NCBI GenBank assembly: GCA_028289545.1
Contig: JANQPG010000011.1
Span: 1 to 64,000 of the forward strand
From: Woeseiaceae bacterium
Lineage (GTDB): Bacteria > Pseudomonadota > Gammaproteobacteria > Steroidobacterales > Woeseiaceae
Length of the DNA: 64,000 bases
Direction of reading: 5' to 3'
Under the pieces are notes generated by a model that worked only from the letters and a program-made list of their open reading frames with translations, was not told the DNA's origin and did no database searches. Shown here piece after piece: positions 28,301 to 34,905 of this stretch; the first letter of the stretch is position 1, and every line of letters begins with the position of its first letter. A program made the position numbers and the translations under genes.

Positions 28301-28877
28301 TCCGGCCCGTTCGGACCCGGATGACGCCATTGATGCCGGACTCGATTTCCGGAGGAGTCAGCGCACCCTCCTCGTCCTCGCTGACGAACTCATCCTGAAA
28401 CTGCATGTTTGTCAGACCGGTTCCCAGCTCCGCCGTCGGGCCGCCCGGCGGATCCGCGTCCAGCAGTACCGTGTCAGCCGTCGCACCGGGACCGACAATC
28501 TCGAAAGCCAGCGGCGGAGTATCGTCGTTATAGATGAACTCGCCGATATCCTTGACCAGGAAATAGTAGCCGTCCGCCGTTTGCACAAAAGCCGTCTCGC
28601 CGGCCGTTGGCGTACCGGCCGGGTCTTGCCGAAGGTCGATGACCGTCGTCGTCATACCGGTGATCGGATTGGTGACGACCTGCCCCACTGTGGACGTGTC
28701 GGAGGGCTCCGGCGGAGGCGGAGGTGGTGGCGGCGGAGGCGATTGCGCAAAACCTGTGGACGGCGCCGCCAGCAAGCCCACGGTAACCAACAGCGCGGCA
28801 GTGAAACGGAACAATCGGAACACACCGCTGCAAACGTTCCGGGACACTAGGGTGTAAAGGAAAAACTGCCGGTTCAT
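16353..28877 (-). CDS. Giant glycine-rich repeat autotransporter adhesin-like protein
   Basis: About 4174 residues in one unbroken frame. ATG 28877 has GAGGAGC 5 bp upstream; the frame extends 31 codons further without a ribosome site. The N-terminus is a long signal peptide (MNRQFFLYTLVSRNVCSG then FRFTAALLVTVGLLAAPSTG) like the extended signals of type V secretion. Ten prolines follow directly after cleavage. The passenger holds roughly fifty copies of a unit centred on AQSVGGGGGNGG, with a typical spacing of about 65 residues (see repeat). Near the end come SFLRNVRERC and a C-terminal beta-barrel of about 290 residues ending GVNGKLIFTF, the translocator. The protein should be exposed on the surface and may act in adhesion or aggregation; no enzyme domain was recognised. 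It is a single gene with no partner on this strand. Confidence 0.93.
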   Translation of the reverse strand: MNRQFFLYTLVSRNVCSGVFRLFRFTAALLVTVGLLAAPSTGFAQSPPPPPPPPPPEPSDTSTVGQVVTNPITGMTTTVIDLRQDPAGTPTAGETAFVQTADGYYFLVKDIGEFIYNDDTPPLAFEIVGPGATADTVLLDADPPGGPTAELGTGLTNMQFQDEFVSEDEEGALTPPEIESGINGVIRVRTGRNGSNGRDGALVVPPRAGGDGATGPSVTVDNSTNVNTATRFGILAASRGGRGGQGGDSYLSFWSGRDGGNGGRGGVVNVTNNNGVQVATSGTGLHGIFAYSRSGAAGDGGSGFAAPGGGTGGKSSDGGSVTVRNFGDVITTGEGAFGIYGLSVSNNGGNGGSQWGLVGESGDGGFGGSGGGVSITNESSGTINTFGDFSHGIFAQSVGGSGGSAGTGGNLLVTLLGSADNGGNGGAVDVINNGEIVTAGRFSRGMFAQSIGGGGGSGGGGGGLISIGGAGSGGGSAGRVQAFNNASGVISTFGQGSDGIFVQSVGGSAGAASGNGGLVAIGGSGGRAGNGGEVVARNFGSIITRGAGARGIVAQSIGGGGGDGGNTGGLIAVGGRGGAGGNGGIVRVTQGGSITTEGDDASAIFTQSVGGGGGNGGSGNAGGPFVSVGIGGSGGNGGDGGNVEVTLQGSSDGAASVVRTEGDRSAGLFAQSVGGGGGNGGGSVSVSAGAFGALSVAVGGQGGAGGDGGLVTMSPGAGGVSVIETVGEDSTAVMLQSVGGGGGNGGYAVSVAGSIGPGVSASVSVGVGGDGGGGGEGGEVRVGTFDADDNLTEVGLDGTILTTGDRSTGLLAQSVGGGGGNGGQAVSIAVAGSDGVGVAVAAGVGGSGAGGGAGGEVSVGTQGNVTTEGDASTGMLVQSVGGGGGNGGGSVTGSLSVGGAAAGSVSLGIGGSAGTGNSGGNVVLATREGTVTTSGESSTGIVVQSVGGGGGNGGYAVAVGAAGAGTGAGAVTIGLGGSGGSGGSGGEVRADLESDVDTSGDNSTGILAQSVGGGGGNGGFSVSAGIAGAGTGAGTVGVGLGGSGGSGASGGLVNASSEGMITTRGDNSSGFVAQSVGGGGGNGGFNVTGTLAAGGTGAGAVSVGLGGTGGTGATGGEVTASTSGDVVTEGDRSSGIVAQSVGGGGGNGGFNVSVALSGAGTGSGAVGVGLGGSGGAGSNASTVGLTVDNNVMTMGEDSTAVVAQSVGGGGGNGGFNVSVSGSGAGTGSVAVGVGIGGSGAGGGDGEFVESIVRGDLMTFGDNSNGLLAQSVGGGGGNGGFNVSAGISIGGTGSGTVGVGIGGSGAGGGTGGNVESTLTGNVVTEGEAATGIVAQSLGGGGGNGAFNVTGAIDGSGSGGGAISVGIGGAGGAGGGSGTVMNTVTGNVVTAGDAADGVLAQSLGGGGGNGGFNVSGSIGISGGGGGSVAVGIGGSGGSGGSSDAVDNTITGDVGTSGSDSFGVVTQSIGGGGGNGAFNITGSVSATSSGSGNVGVGIGGSGGSGGNAGTADTTLVGNVTTLGERAGGVMTQSLGGGGGNGGFNVTGTVTISGSGGGTVGVGVGGSGDSAGNAVAANSSVTGDVVTVGSDSVGVTTQSVGGGGGNGGFNVTGSLSATSSGGGNIGVGVGGSGGGGGNAGTADSTVVGNVTTLGDGAGGVLTQSLGGGGGNGGFNVTAGLTIAGSGAGTVGVGVGGSGDGGGTSEAVSTTVTGDVMTAGSDAAAIVSQSIGGGGGNGAFNVTGTISATSSGSGNVGVGIGGSGGGGGDAGSAGANVTGNIVTEGNNSGGLLVQSLGGGGGNGGMNVTAGLTASGSGAGTVGVGVGGFGGGAGDSDIVDGTFAGNITTSGDDAYGALLQSLGGGGGNGGINVTGGATIANNGGGTIAAGVGGFGGGGGDAAMVTGTITGDVVTTGSDAFGVMAQSLGGGGGNGGLNVSGAVNLSRQASGSASLGIGGFGGGAGESGDVMLTRSGLTRTMGSGADGVVAQSIGGGGGNGGLNVSGAIAGSSNGTALSAALGLGGFGAGGGNAGNVTANVSGDVIATGFESETTETIDGLERRIISGGSNGIVAQSVGGSGGNGGINVSAGIAFTPGGSSGTGNAVTLGVGGFGGTGGNAGDVGLDVAADDVVSIGDSRAAVIAQSVGGGGGNGGINVSAGIVSDGAVTVGVGGSGGGGGTAGNVNATVAVGQVSAQGEAARGIVAQSVGGGGGNGGINISGGLQVNRDSDLPSVVFGMGGAGGAGNESGNVNLTQTGDVLVDGVNSIGVLAQSVAGGGGNGALNVSGNLAAGEGFAGVVGVGGSGGLGADAGNVVLNSDGVIDVSGVALAELDEAGDDFTRFGDRANGILAQSVGGGGGNGGANISGVATRGNPIALNVGASGGGGGDAGEVSVTRGTNNATLLRTRGDQANGLTAQSIGGGGGNAGLNLQFALSGVATDDEPVSAMITIGGAGGDPGNGMLTTVNHTGDIVTDGRQSVAIMAQSVGGGGGNANINAAAGFNKKSTAFNLAIGGAPGDGGDGGEVDVTHSGDIATVGDDSMAIFAQSVGGGGGNAAMNMATSLGSSNALNIAIGRVGGTGGVGGDVTVDADGTLTTEGDRAVGVLAQSVGNAGGKSGATSVGFSSSSGEGESARSTGVNVSVGLEGGMGGRAGNVNVTLGGTVMTAGLEAHGIHAQSVGGGGGIGGAATNIVFRETSSLRVGVGGSGGDGGVAGEVSVDSGATIVTDGDRAHGVYAQSIGGGGGTGGYAGQIAIQAGGASGNGNNSLGVSVGGSGGTGAAGAAVSVTNRGVIATTGDESTGVSAQSIGGGGGDGGIVVNGTLAGNGRNNAMTVGIGGAGGSGGTSANVDVTNEGAIMTTGRESAGIRAQSIAGGGGNAGLIVNLDISRETGSRSSRTATMNIGGEGGDGAVAGDVTVANRAAADGSGGMIVTEGDDSYGILAQSIGGGGGNGSSIINGRFAQDNNTSGRNATLMSLNVGGFGGDGGIAGDVTVDNDALIDTTGENAHGVFAQSIGGGGGNGGMVLVINKVIGSAKKASNSGASKSSDRMLSVGGVGGNGGDAGTVVVNNSGQIVTRGENAHGVFAQSIGGGGGNTGWVQGGNSNKFVAGAVKKIVGALGGDGGLGGEVTVNHSGDISVFGDGAQAIKADSINGGGGTTISKFETIAGIFGADLPEIPDVGDILPFEEIPVLELRIGGEEQQDTNAGNVTINNTGTFGVFGDNGAGNGSMAVGGGGGSATVDVNLGIAEATDEEVAAIDVDVELGGLDGQNNAGGDLDSRHDGDILSMGQNSHGVALQSVGGGGGRANYAFSGDSALLGELSYRLGGTNGSNESGGLIDHAQNGNVVTEGDLSHGLFVSSVGGGGGSLSLAFDFDEPDPATTTSDANAPQPMAAFLGATAITLGSNGGSMLNGGDVALNHNGGIATAGNLSSGLILQSIGSGGGEARVQGAENLTVTLGGSNGASGDGGDIDLFVRDSVNTAGDRSHGVLLQSIGGGGGAVFTDLAPAAVQFSTDNSGDGGAITAIFLRDIVTEGSSANGVIAQSLGGGGGFVDGAFFGSAGGTGAGDSIDLEIAGDIFAMGEGSNAVIAQSLGSQGSGDIRISLSADRSLVGGIGGTAITMDGIADNTVINRGLITTMDGIDGLAIRAGAGNDTIQNEGELVGNLDLGGGSNAVNNELDALFESGATVDLGSVDGLLTNAGTLAPGGRNFAQATALNGSFVQTASGVFETELDFLSDSLDAVTATGSVDTAGDVILSLLNTQVILPGEFTRTLFGSGAGYTNSGINFVTAPSVVVTYDLLESANALDLAYAVDFSPTGLGDNRTSTGDYFNRVQLAGSTEELADTVIRLVAIGDLEEYRNVMTQLSPEIYAEQQAQTLAGAQSFLRNVRERCDVGDAYASEDEDECLWLRYDVQDMDRDGGLGSPEVEGDGRRYAFGWQYRRPDDSVWGVGFALDDTDFSGFEERWVTRGRSWQLSAIGELPMRNNRAMVLQAALGQSSYETQRLLDVTESYLAEADTDVVFLSGLIGFVDRRDIGRYRFESGVDFGYAHLKGNALSEIGAAEQNLVVDGRSDNYFWVTPSVEVSTGSLFANDVNWEVFGRVGLQHYISDPNTTSIGRLAGGPVGVAGMGNEADLDRTHGIFGVGLRATSGNLRFSLSYDADESSNRSASGVNGKLIFTF
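18100..27720 (-). repeat. Array of about fifty degenerate glycine-rich units inside the autotransporter
   Basis: Each unit reads roughly G(D/E)xSxG-(I/L/V)-xAQS(V/I/L)GGGGGNGG, then a variable strand pair, then G(V/I)GGSGGxGGxxG and a short strand ending in VTT. The central units are about 65 residues (195 bp) apart; the array decays toward the barrel, where units read QSVGGGGGRANY or QSIGSGGGEARV. A beta-helix or stacked-sheet fold is likely. Neighbouring central units are more alike than distant ones, as expected from local duplication. Confidence 0.85.
28710..28739 (-). repeat. Ten-proline codon tract after the signal peptide
   Basis: Ten consecutive CCN codons form a polyproline stretch directly after the predicted cleavage site. 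Being a trinucleotide tract, slippage would change length without shifting frame. It may act as a spacer. Confidence 0.8.
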
Positions 28878-29555
28878 TGGACGCTCCTCGCGCAACGACA
28901 CGTGTACAAGATGGTGTACTTCTTGACTAACGCATACCGCAAGGTGGCAAGAGATCAGGACATTGCACACGCGGCCCAGTGCCGTTGCATTGCACCGCGC
29001 CGTCCAGTACCGGTTTCAAACCGTCAGGCCAAACTCTCCCCACCTTTTTGTCGGGTCTCATATCCGCTAGCGAAAAGGCGCTCTGGATTTGCCCAACATT
29101 CTTACGCTGCCTGCCAGCAGAGTAGGCGCACGAAGCCGACAGCTGTGTTCGGTATCGTGCTTGATCGCTCCCGCAACCACGTAATGGCGAATGAAATATC
29201 GTGGTTTATTCGTGTGTTGTCATTGTTTGTTAAATAACATTGCACGATTCTGATGCCGAATTCCAGAGCTACACTCAATGCTTGGCAGTTGCTCAATAGT
29301 CGCAAGTCATTGCGGCGCGGATGCGCCCTGCACTCAGCACGCAAAGCGCGGCGCTGCTTGTCGTTGCTGAACTCTGCGTTCAGCGCAACATGTTGTGCTT
29401 ACGTTCGACGGACGCGCTTCAGTCACTCATGCTGTTGTGCGTTTGGCCGGATGTCGTTGCGTACCTCGCGGTGCTAAACGCATCTCCGAGCAGCGCCATC
29501 ATAGAGATGCAAAAAGTCGGGCGGCGTCCGACGGTAGGTAACGGAGACACGAAAA
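28878..29555. other. 678-bp AT-richer gap between autotransporter and serine hydrolase
   Basis: No convincing gene. It is visibly lower in GC than its neighbours and should contain divergent promoters for the autotransporter and the serine hydrolase. GTGTAC occurs twice 12 bp apart at 28902-28907 and 28914-28919, just upstream of the autotransporter ribosome site; this may be a regulator site. Small open frames here lack coding character. Confidence 0.5.
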
Positions 29556-30776
29556 ATGCGCAAACTCGTCAAAGCGGGCTGCTGCATGGTGCTGACAGCA
29601 GCAACCACATCGGCGGCACAAACCGATAGCAGCGGAACCGACACAAAACAGCTATTGCTCGAGCGCATTGCGGAAGCAGCAACGGCAGAGCTGATCGAAA
29701 CCGGCGTGCCGTCTCTGCAGATCGCCATCGGTTTTGACGGCGAGGTTGTCTTCGAGGGCGCCTACGGGCTGGCCGACGTCGAAAACGACGTTGCCGCGAC
29801 GACGCGAACCCGATACCGCACGGCATCGATCTCCAAGTGGATGACCGCAGCCGCCGCATTGCGGCTGACAGAACGCGGCAAACTGGATATCGATGCGCCG
29901 ATCCAGCGCTACTGCCCGGAGTTCCCCGGAAAACGCTGGACGATCACAACCCGTCATCTGCTTACCCACACGTCCGGCATTCGTCATTACGCCGACTACG
30001 AGGCCGAACTCGAGAGGGCAGAAACAGAAGAACAGCGCGCCGATATCGAGCGACGTCGCAATCGGGACAAACTCGGGGAGTACACGCGCTATACCGACGT
30101 CGTCTCCCCGCTCGAAAACTTCATGGACGACCCCCTGGAATTCGAGCCGGGTTCCGCCTGGCGATATACGTCGCTGGGCTACCGGGTGCTGGGCTGCGTG
30201 ATTCAGGGAGCTGCAGGAGAGAGCTACCGCGACACCGTGCGCGAGATCGTAGTCGACGCTGCCGGAATGACAGATACGGTCGCGGACGATGCATGGCGAA
30301 TTATCCCGCAGAGGGCGCAGGGATACCGGATGAGCGGAGACGAGCCGCTCCGTCGCGCGGACATGCGGGACGTCAGCGAGAACCTGCCGGCCGGCGGTCA
30401 CCTCGCCACGGCGACCGACCTCGTCGCGTTTGCGCTGGCGTTCAGGGCAGGCGCGGTCGTGTCGAACCCCTATCGGGATCTCATGTCGCGGCCGCTGACG
30501 GCCCCGACCGATCCGGCGGCCGAGGCACCCTCCTGGCGCGATGCGATCCCGTCGGAGCGCAAATACGGCTACGGCGTCATGTTCTTCCCGGATAGGGGCC
30601 GCTGGTGGTACGGACATACCGGCCGACAGGCGGGCGCGTCTGCCATTGTCATGCAGGCGCCGGACAGCGACCTGACGATTGCCGTCATGACCAACGCCAA
30701 AGGCTGGAGGGGGTTCATCAGCTTCAGCGGCGCTTTGAGAGCCATCGCGGAGGACACGCTGCAGGACGCCAAGTGA
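29556..30776 (+). CDS. Exported serine hydrolase, class C beta-lactamase fold
   Basis: A 406-residue protein with a signal peptide (LVKAGCCMVLTAATTSAA). The three penicillin-recognising motifs are present in variant form: SISK at 91-94 (nucleophile S91 and K94), RYTS in WRYTSLGYRVLG, where the usual YxN is YxS, and HTG in WWYGHTGRQAG replacing KTG. This pattern is typical of esterases, D-aminopeptidases and other peptidases of the family rather than of true beta-lactamases. The cysteines near residue 9-10 are inside the signal region and could support lipid attachment, but no clear lipobox was seen. GGAGA lies upstream of the ATG. Confidence 0.85.
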   Translation: MRKLVKAGCCMVLTAATTSAAQTDSSGTDTKQLLLERIAEAATAELIETGVPSLQIAIGFDGEVVFEGAYGLADVENDVAATTRTRYRTASISKWMTAAAALRLTERGKLDIDAPIQRYCPEFPGKRWTITTRHLLTHTSGIRHYADYEAELERAETEEQRADIERRRNRDKLGEYTRYTDVVSPLENFMDDPLEFEPGSAWRYTSLGYRVLGCVIQGAAGESYRDTVREIVVDAAGMTDTVADDAWRIIPQRAQGYRMSGDEPLRRADMRDVSENLPAGGHLATATDLVAFALAFRAGAVVSNPYRDLMSRPLTAPTDPAAEAPSWRDAIPSERKYGYGVMFFPDRGRWWYGHTGRQAGASAIVMQAPDSDLTIAVMTNAKGWRGFISFSGALRAIAEDTLQDAK

Positions 30777-30860
30777 TGCGTCGTTCAGCGCGGTTGATCT
30801 TGTAAACGAGACCGGAGAACATGCCGCGATCCGCCGGCAAACTTTCCAGTGGCGCTGACA

Positions 30861-31397
30861 ATGACGTTCGATTTACAACCCACCCTCCGCGGCCAGAGAA
30901 TCACGGTCCGGCCAATCGCCGAAGACGATTGGAACGAACTGTTCGCCGCCGCGGCCGACCCGGAGATCTGGGCACAGCACCCCGCGTCGGACCGCTATCT
31001 GGAAGACGTCTTCCGGCAGTACTTCGACGAGGCCCTCGAGTCGGGTTCCGCGTTCGTGTTTGTCGATCGAGAGCGTGAACTGATCGTCGGTTCGAGCCGA
31101 TACCATGGCCTCGATACCGCCACCAGCGAGATCGAGATCGGCTGGACGTTCCTGGCCCGCGACTACTGGGGCGGCAGCTACAACAGGGAAATCAAAGCGC
31201 TGATGCTGTCGCATGCATTCCGGTACGTGGACACGGTCGTTCTCTGGATTGGTGTCGACAACGTCCGCTCCCGACGCGCCACGGAGAAGCTGGGTGCCGT
31301 ATTGCGAGACGGCGGGCACCGGCATCGCGAGGGCACCGACATGCCCCATGTCGTGTACGAAATCCGGCGAAGTCACTGGCGGCCGCCGGAGGAATAG
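30861..31397 (+). CDS. GNAT N-acetyltransferase (RimJ/RimL-like)
   Basis: A 178-residue acetyltransferase. It has LRGQRITVRPIAEDDWNELF at the N-terminus, IEIGWTFLARDYWGGSYN as the strand-4 / acetyl-CoA loop, and VDNVRSRRATEKLGAVLRDG in the C-terminal part, as in RimJ/RimL-type transferases of ribosomal or small-molecule amines. The substrate is unknown. An in-frame GTG 12 bp upstream (30849) is an alternative start; neither has a strong ribosome site. Confidence 0.82.
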   Translation: MTFDLQPTLRGQRITVRPIAEDDWNELFAAAADPEIWAQHPASDRYLEDVFRQYFDEALESGSAFVFVDRERELIVGSSRYHGLDTATSEIEIGWTFLARDYWGGSYNREIKALMLSHAFRYVDTVVLWIGVDNVRSRRATEKLGAVLRDGGHRHREGTDMPHVVYEIRRSHWRPPEE

Positions 31398-31505
31398 ACA
31401 CGCGCAATAGTCGCGTACTGGAAACGTGTAGAATCGGCGGCGCCTTGCTATTCGAACACCACAAGATATTCGGACAGACACAAGACACTCTGACAGGCGC
31501 GAGAT

Positions 31506-32663
31506 GTGAAACTCCAGGAATTGCAAACACCGGCGCTGTTGCTATCGCTCGACCGCTTCGAAAAAAACGTCGCCCGCATGAACGAGCGCGCCGATTTCCT
31601 GCGCGTGTACCTGCGCCCGCACCTGAAGACCTGCAAATCCGTCGACGCGGCGCGACGCATACTGGGCGATCTCTGGTCGAGCGCGTCCGTATCGACGCTG
31701 GCTGAAACAACCGCATTTTTTGAAGCGGGTATCCTCGACCTGCGCTACACGGCGCCGTTTTCGCCCGAGAAACTGGTGCCCGTAGCGCCGCTCGTCCAGC
31801 AGGGCCTGCACTTCGAGATACTGGTCGGCGATCTCGACAACGCCGCGGCCATCGGCGAGCAGGCAGAGCGGCTCTCAGTGCCCGTACACGCGCTGATCGA
31901 GGTTGACGTCGACGGCTACCGCGGCGGCGTATCGCCCGCGACCCCGGAGTTCCGGCAGCTGGCCGAACTGCTCGACTCTCACGAGTATCTGCAGCTCCGC
32001 GGCCTCTACAGCTACGGCGGGGGTACGTACAAGCTTGCCGACAAGGCCGAGCGCGTTGCGCTGGTCGAGCGTCACCGCAGCGCGCTGGTCGACGCCGCCG
32101 GCGAGCTGCGGGCAAGTGGCCACGCCTGTCCCAGCCTGGGAATCGGCTCGTCGCCCGCACTCCACGATGCGGAGAGTTACTCGGAAGTCGACGAAGCCTG
32201 CGCCGGCGTCTACGTGTTTCAGGATCTTGCGCAACGCGGCATTGGCGTCGCGACACTCGACGATATTGCGGTGTCGGTGCTGGCCACCGTTGTGCAGCAC
32301 CTGCCCACTTCGGGCCGAACCTACATCGACGCCGGCGCATTGGCGCTCGCCCAGGATCGCAGCACCGCCGGCCAGGCCGAGGATCAGGGTTACGGACTGG
32401 TCTGCGACGCGGAAACCCTCGAACCGCTCGGCGACGGCGACGTGATCGTGGCTTCCGTCAGTCAGGAGCACGGACTCGTGCAGCGTCGTAACGGCTCAGC
32501 GGTCCCCGCCGGGATACTGGCGCCCGGCATGCGCGTTCGCGTGCTACCGAACCATGTCTGCATGACCGCCAACGCCTATTTGGGCTACCACGTCGTCAGC
32601 GAAGACCGGATCGAAGCCTGGTGGCCGCGGATCAACGGATGGAGCCCCTCCTCTACGGACTGA
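31506..32663 (+). CDS. D-threonine aldolase / D-serine dehydratase-like PLP enzyme
   Basis: A 385-residue member of the DSD1/D-threonine-aldolase family with an alanine-racemase-like N-terminal TIM barrel. K41 in YLRPHLKTCKS should form the PLP Schiff base. The C-terminal domain has H350 and C352 in NHVCMTAN, the metal ligands of this family. It would cleave D-threonine-like 3-hydroxy amino acids to glycine and an aldehyde, or dehydrate D-serine-like substrates. It starts with GTG. It converges with the next gene: the stop codons overlap by 11 bp. Confidence 0.88.
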   Translation: MKLQELQTPALLLSLDRFEKNVARMNERADFLRVYLRPHLKTCKSVDAARRILGDLWSSASVSTLAETTAFFEAGILDLRYTAPFSPEKLVPVAPLVQQGLHFEILVGDLDNAAAIGEQAERLSVPVHALIEVDVDGYRGGVSPATPEFRQLAELLDSHEYLQLRGLYSYGGGTYKLADKAERVALVERHRSALVDAAGELRASGHACPSLGIGSSPALHDAESYSEVDEACAGVYVFQDLAQRGIGVATLDDIAVSVLATVVQHLPTSGRTYIDAGALALAQDRSTAGQAEDQGYGLVCDAETLEPLGDGDVIVASVSQEHGLVQRRNGSAVPAGILAPGMRVRVLPNHVCMTANAYLGYHVVSEDRIEAWWPRINGWSPSSTD

Positions 32664-34779
32664 CAATCGCCAGGCCGCCGCTGCGGTCGATGAAGCGCCG
32701 GAGCATCGCCCGGTCGCGGTCCGATAAATCGGCGTCCTGAGCCAATTCCCAGGCGAGATCCGGGTCGGACCTCATAATGCGCATAACGCGCGTGCGTTTC
32801 GCGGCGGTACGTCGTTGCGGGTCTGCGATCGACGCGATCAATGCATCGTGCTGCGCGTCGTATGTTTCGGCCGTCGACAGCATGGCAATGACGGCCGCAT
32901 CCCGGAGCGGCCCGGCTCCCTGTTGCCGAACCCAGGCCGATATCGCCAACGGATCGTCCACCGCCCATCCCCGATAGATTTCTCTCGCTTTCGTGAACTG
33001 CAACTCGGGATCAGTGATGCCCGCCAGGCGCTGCTCCAACTCCACGCCGGTCATGCCGCTTTCGTAGACGACGGTTTCGGCCAGTATCCTGTCACGGGCT
33101 TCGGGGGACTCGAGCTGCGCCGCTATACTGAGCGCAAGGTCAGGGTCGCTTTTGGCCGCACGAGAAGCAATCGTCACCTGCAGCTCCTCGTAGTCCGGCT
33201 CCGCCTCGAAGCGCCGCGCAAACGTGAGCGCCTCGTCGAGGCTGCCGCGCTCCACGAATGCCCTGGCGATTTGCCGCCGCCATTGCCGTTGCGATCTCGT
33301 GTCGAGCCTGTGCAGGTTGGCGATCGCCGACTGAATATCGTGGCGTATCATCATGTCGCGGGCGTTGCCGAGCAGCGTTGCTCTGGATTCGCTGTCCTGA
33401 CCCAGTATCCAGTCAAGCGCCGCTTCCGGATTCGATCGTGACCACTGCATCACGAGCGTCTTTTCCATCTGCGCCCGCCGGCGCGGATCGGCGATCTGCT
33501 GAATGAGATTCTGCGCGAGCGTGACGTCCTGAGCTGCGATCTCGAAGAACACGGAATTCAGTAGATCGCGGCCGCCCGCCGTGGGCGGTTGCGCCAATGC
33601 CTCTTCGAATGCCAGCGACGGCTGACTGCCCGCCACTGCGCTGAGAACACGCGCGAGCAGACTCATTCCGCGCGTTCCCGGATCCTCGTTGTCCTTGGCC
33701 CAGGCTATGGCAGCCAGCGGATCGGCCTGCGAGAATTCTTCGATAAAGATCGACAGCATCATGACGTAGTTGCCCTCCTGCCGGGATCTCTCGAGAAACG
33801 ACTTGGCCAAATCGAGATCCTCGACGACCAACAGCTGCAGCGCTCGACTAACTTCGGCGCCCGTCGGCTTCTGGCCGCCCACGACCAGGAACTCCTCCAG
33901 CAAAGCCGCCGGGTTCTGTTCGACAAGCCGCAGCCTGACGGCAGCCGTCAGCTGCTGCCGGTCGCCGGCAGACAAGAGACCATCGGGAAGCACCAGCGCT
34001 TCGGCCAGCTGCGCCGGCGACAAGTATTCCGCAATCCACGCAATCGCCTCGCGGCGCTCGAGCGGGCTTGTCAGAAGACTCACGTAGGCGAGTGCCTCGG
34101 CAAGGCCCCGGTCAACAAGTCCGGTTATGTGGCGCCGCAGCATTTCGCGCGAGGGCGGGACACCCAACCTGGCTTCTACCTCATCCGCCTCGGGGCTATC
34201 CAAATCGCCGGCTGCAGTATAAAGGCCCTCCGCGGCCGCGTAACGCTCCGACAAGGATTGCGTCGCGGCTGCGGTAAGAGCGGCCCTGAAGTTGCTCTCT
34301 CCCCAGGCCCGCCAAACCCGAAAAGACAACTGCCTGTCGTAGGGAGGCTCCAGGGACGAAAGCAGGGAGAGGGCCAGCTCCGGATCGAGTTCGATCGAAC
34401 GTAACAAGACCATTTCCAGCGCTTCGACGCGCCGCGACACAGGACCAATGCGGCCGGCTTCTGCAAAGTACTGCTCGAGCTCCTCTACGCTGGCATTCGC
34501 CGTGAGCTGCGCCAGGGCCAGTCTGCGGGCAGACAGGCTCGGCAAACGCGCGGCATCGACAAAGCCGATCGCATTGTCGGAAGCAGCTACGCCCCGTTCC
34601 GAACCGGAACTGTCGGAACGCGAGGCGACCTCGGTCGAATCCGCAAACCAGGAAGACGTCGACGGAGAATCCTCGCGGCCTTTGCCTGCCAGTAAGCCTC
34701 CCAGAACCGCGCCAAGCAGCAGCCCTAGCAGCACTGCCGGCCAGCCGCTTCGTAACTTTGCAGAAAATGTTCTTTGCAC
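32653..34779 (-). CDS. Membrane-anchored alpha-helical repeat protein, paralogue 1
   Basis: A 708-residue protein with one N-terminal membrane segment (WPAVLLGLLLGAVLGGLLAG, residues 13-32), then a linker and about 640 residues of short helical repeats. Each repeat carries a (S/D)DP-x2-A-(L/I) step and a later R: SDPDLALSIAAQLESPEARD, DDPLAISAWV, RSDPDLAWELAQDADLSD. This resembles HEAT/SEL1-like solenoids but matches no family I know. A second member lies at 50380-52503. Start GTG 34779 has GGGAGG 8 bp upstream. It is probably periplasmic, with a scaffold role. Confidence 0.8.
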   Translation of the reverse strand: MQRTFSAKLRSGWPAVLLGLLLGAVLGGLLAGKGREDSPSTSSWFADSTEVASRSDSSGSERGVAASDNAIGFVDAARLPSLSARRLALAQLTANASVEELEQYFAEAGRIGPVSRRVEALEMVLLRSIELDPELALSLLSSLEPPYDRQLSFRVWRAWGESNFRAALTAAATQSLSERYAAAEGLYTAAGDLDSPEADEVEARLGVPPSREMLRRHITGLVDRGLAEALAYVSLLTSPLERREAIAWIAEYLSPAQLAEALVLPDGLLSAGDRQQLTAAVRLRLVEQNPAALLEEFLVVGGQKPTGAEVSRALQLLVVEDLDLAKSFLERSRQEGNYVMMLSIFIEEFSQADPLAAIAWAKDNEDPGTRGMSLLARVLSAVAGSQPSLAFEEALAQPPTAGGRDLLNSVFFEIAAQDVTLAQNLIQQIADPRRRAQMEKTLVMQWSRSNPEAALDWILGQDSESRATLLGNARDMMIRHDIQSAIANLHRLDTRSQRQWRRQIARAFVERGSLDEALTFARRFEAEPDYEELQVTIASRAAKSDPDLALSIAAQLESPEARDRILAETVVYESGMTGVELEQRLAGITDPELQFTKAREIYRGWAVDDPLAISAWVRQQGAGPLRDAAVIAMLSTAETYDAQHDALIASIADPQRRTAAKRTRVMRIMRSDPDLAWELAQDADLSDRDRAMLRRFIDRSGGLAIVSP

Positions 34780-34905
34780 AGCGCTGCCTCCCTACGCTGG
34801 CTCGCCGCCCGGTTTTTTGCTTATCTTAAGTACAGACGCAATACCGCCGAAAGACCTCCTGTCGACAATCTCGGCAAGCGCTACCCGATCCGGCTGTCCA
34901 CGCAG

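Noticed and set aside
16388-28857. Many long open frames on the forward strand across the autotransporter gene (for example 19500-21608, 22141-23334, 23316-24623).
   Set aside because: They are the antisense of repeated glycine codons (GGN gives CCN or CGN-type frames), low in complexity (runs of P, A or R), lack ribosome sites, and the reverse frame encodes a full signal peptide, repeats and barrel.
16353-28877. Regularly spaced repeats that could suggest a CRISPR array.
   Set aside because: The period is near 195 bp and divisible by 3, the copies are imperfect and code for a glycine-rich protein, and there are no short identical repeats with unique spacers or cas genes.
29556-30776. True beta-lactamase function for the serine hydrolase.
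   Set aside because: The KTG motif is HTG and YxN is YTS, as in esterase or peptidase relatives, and no ampR-like regulator is present.
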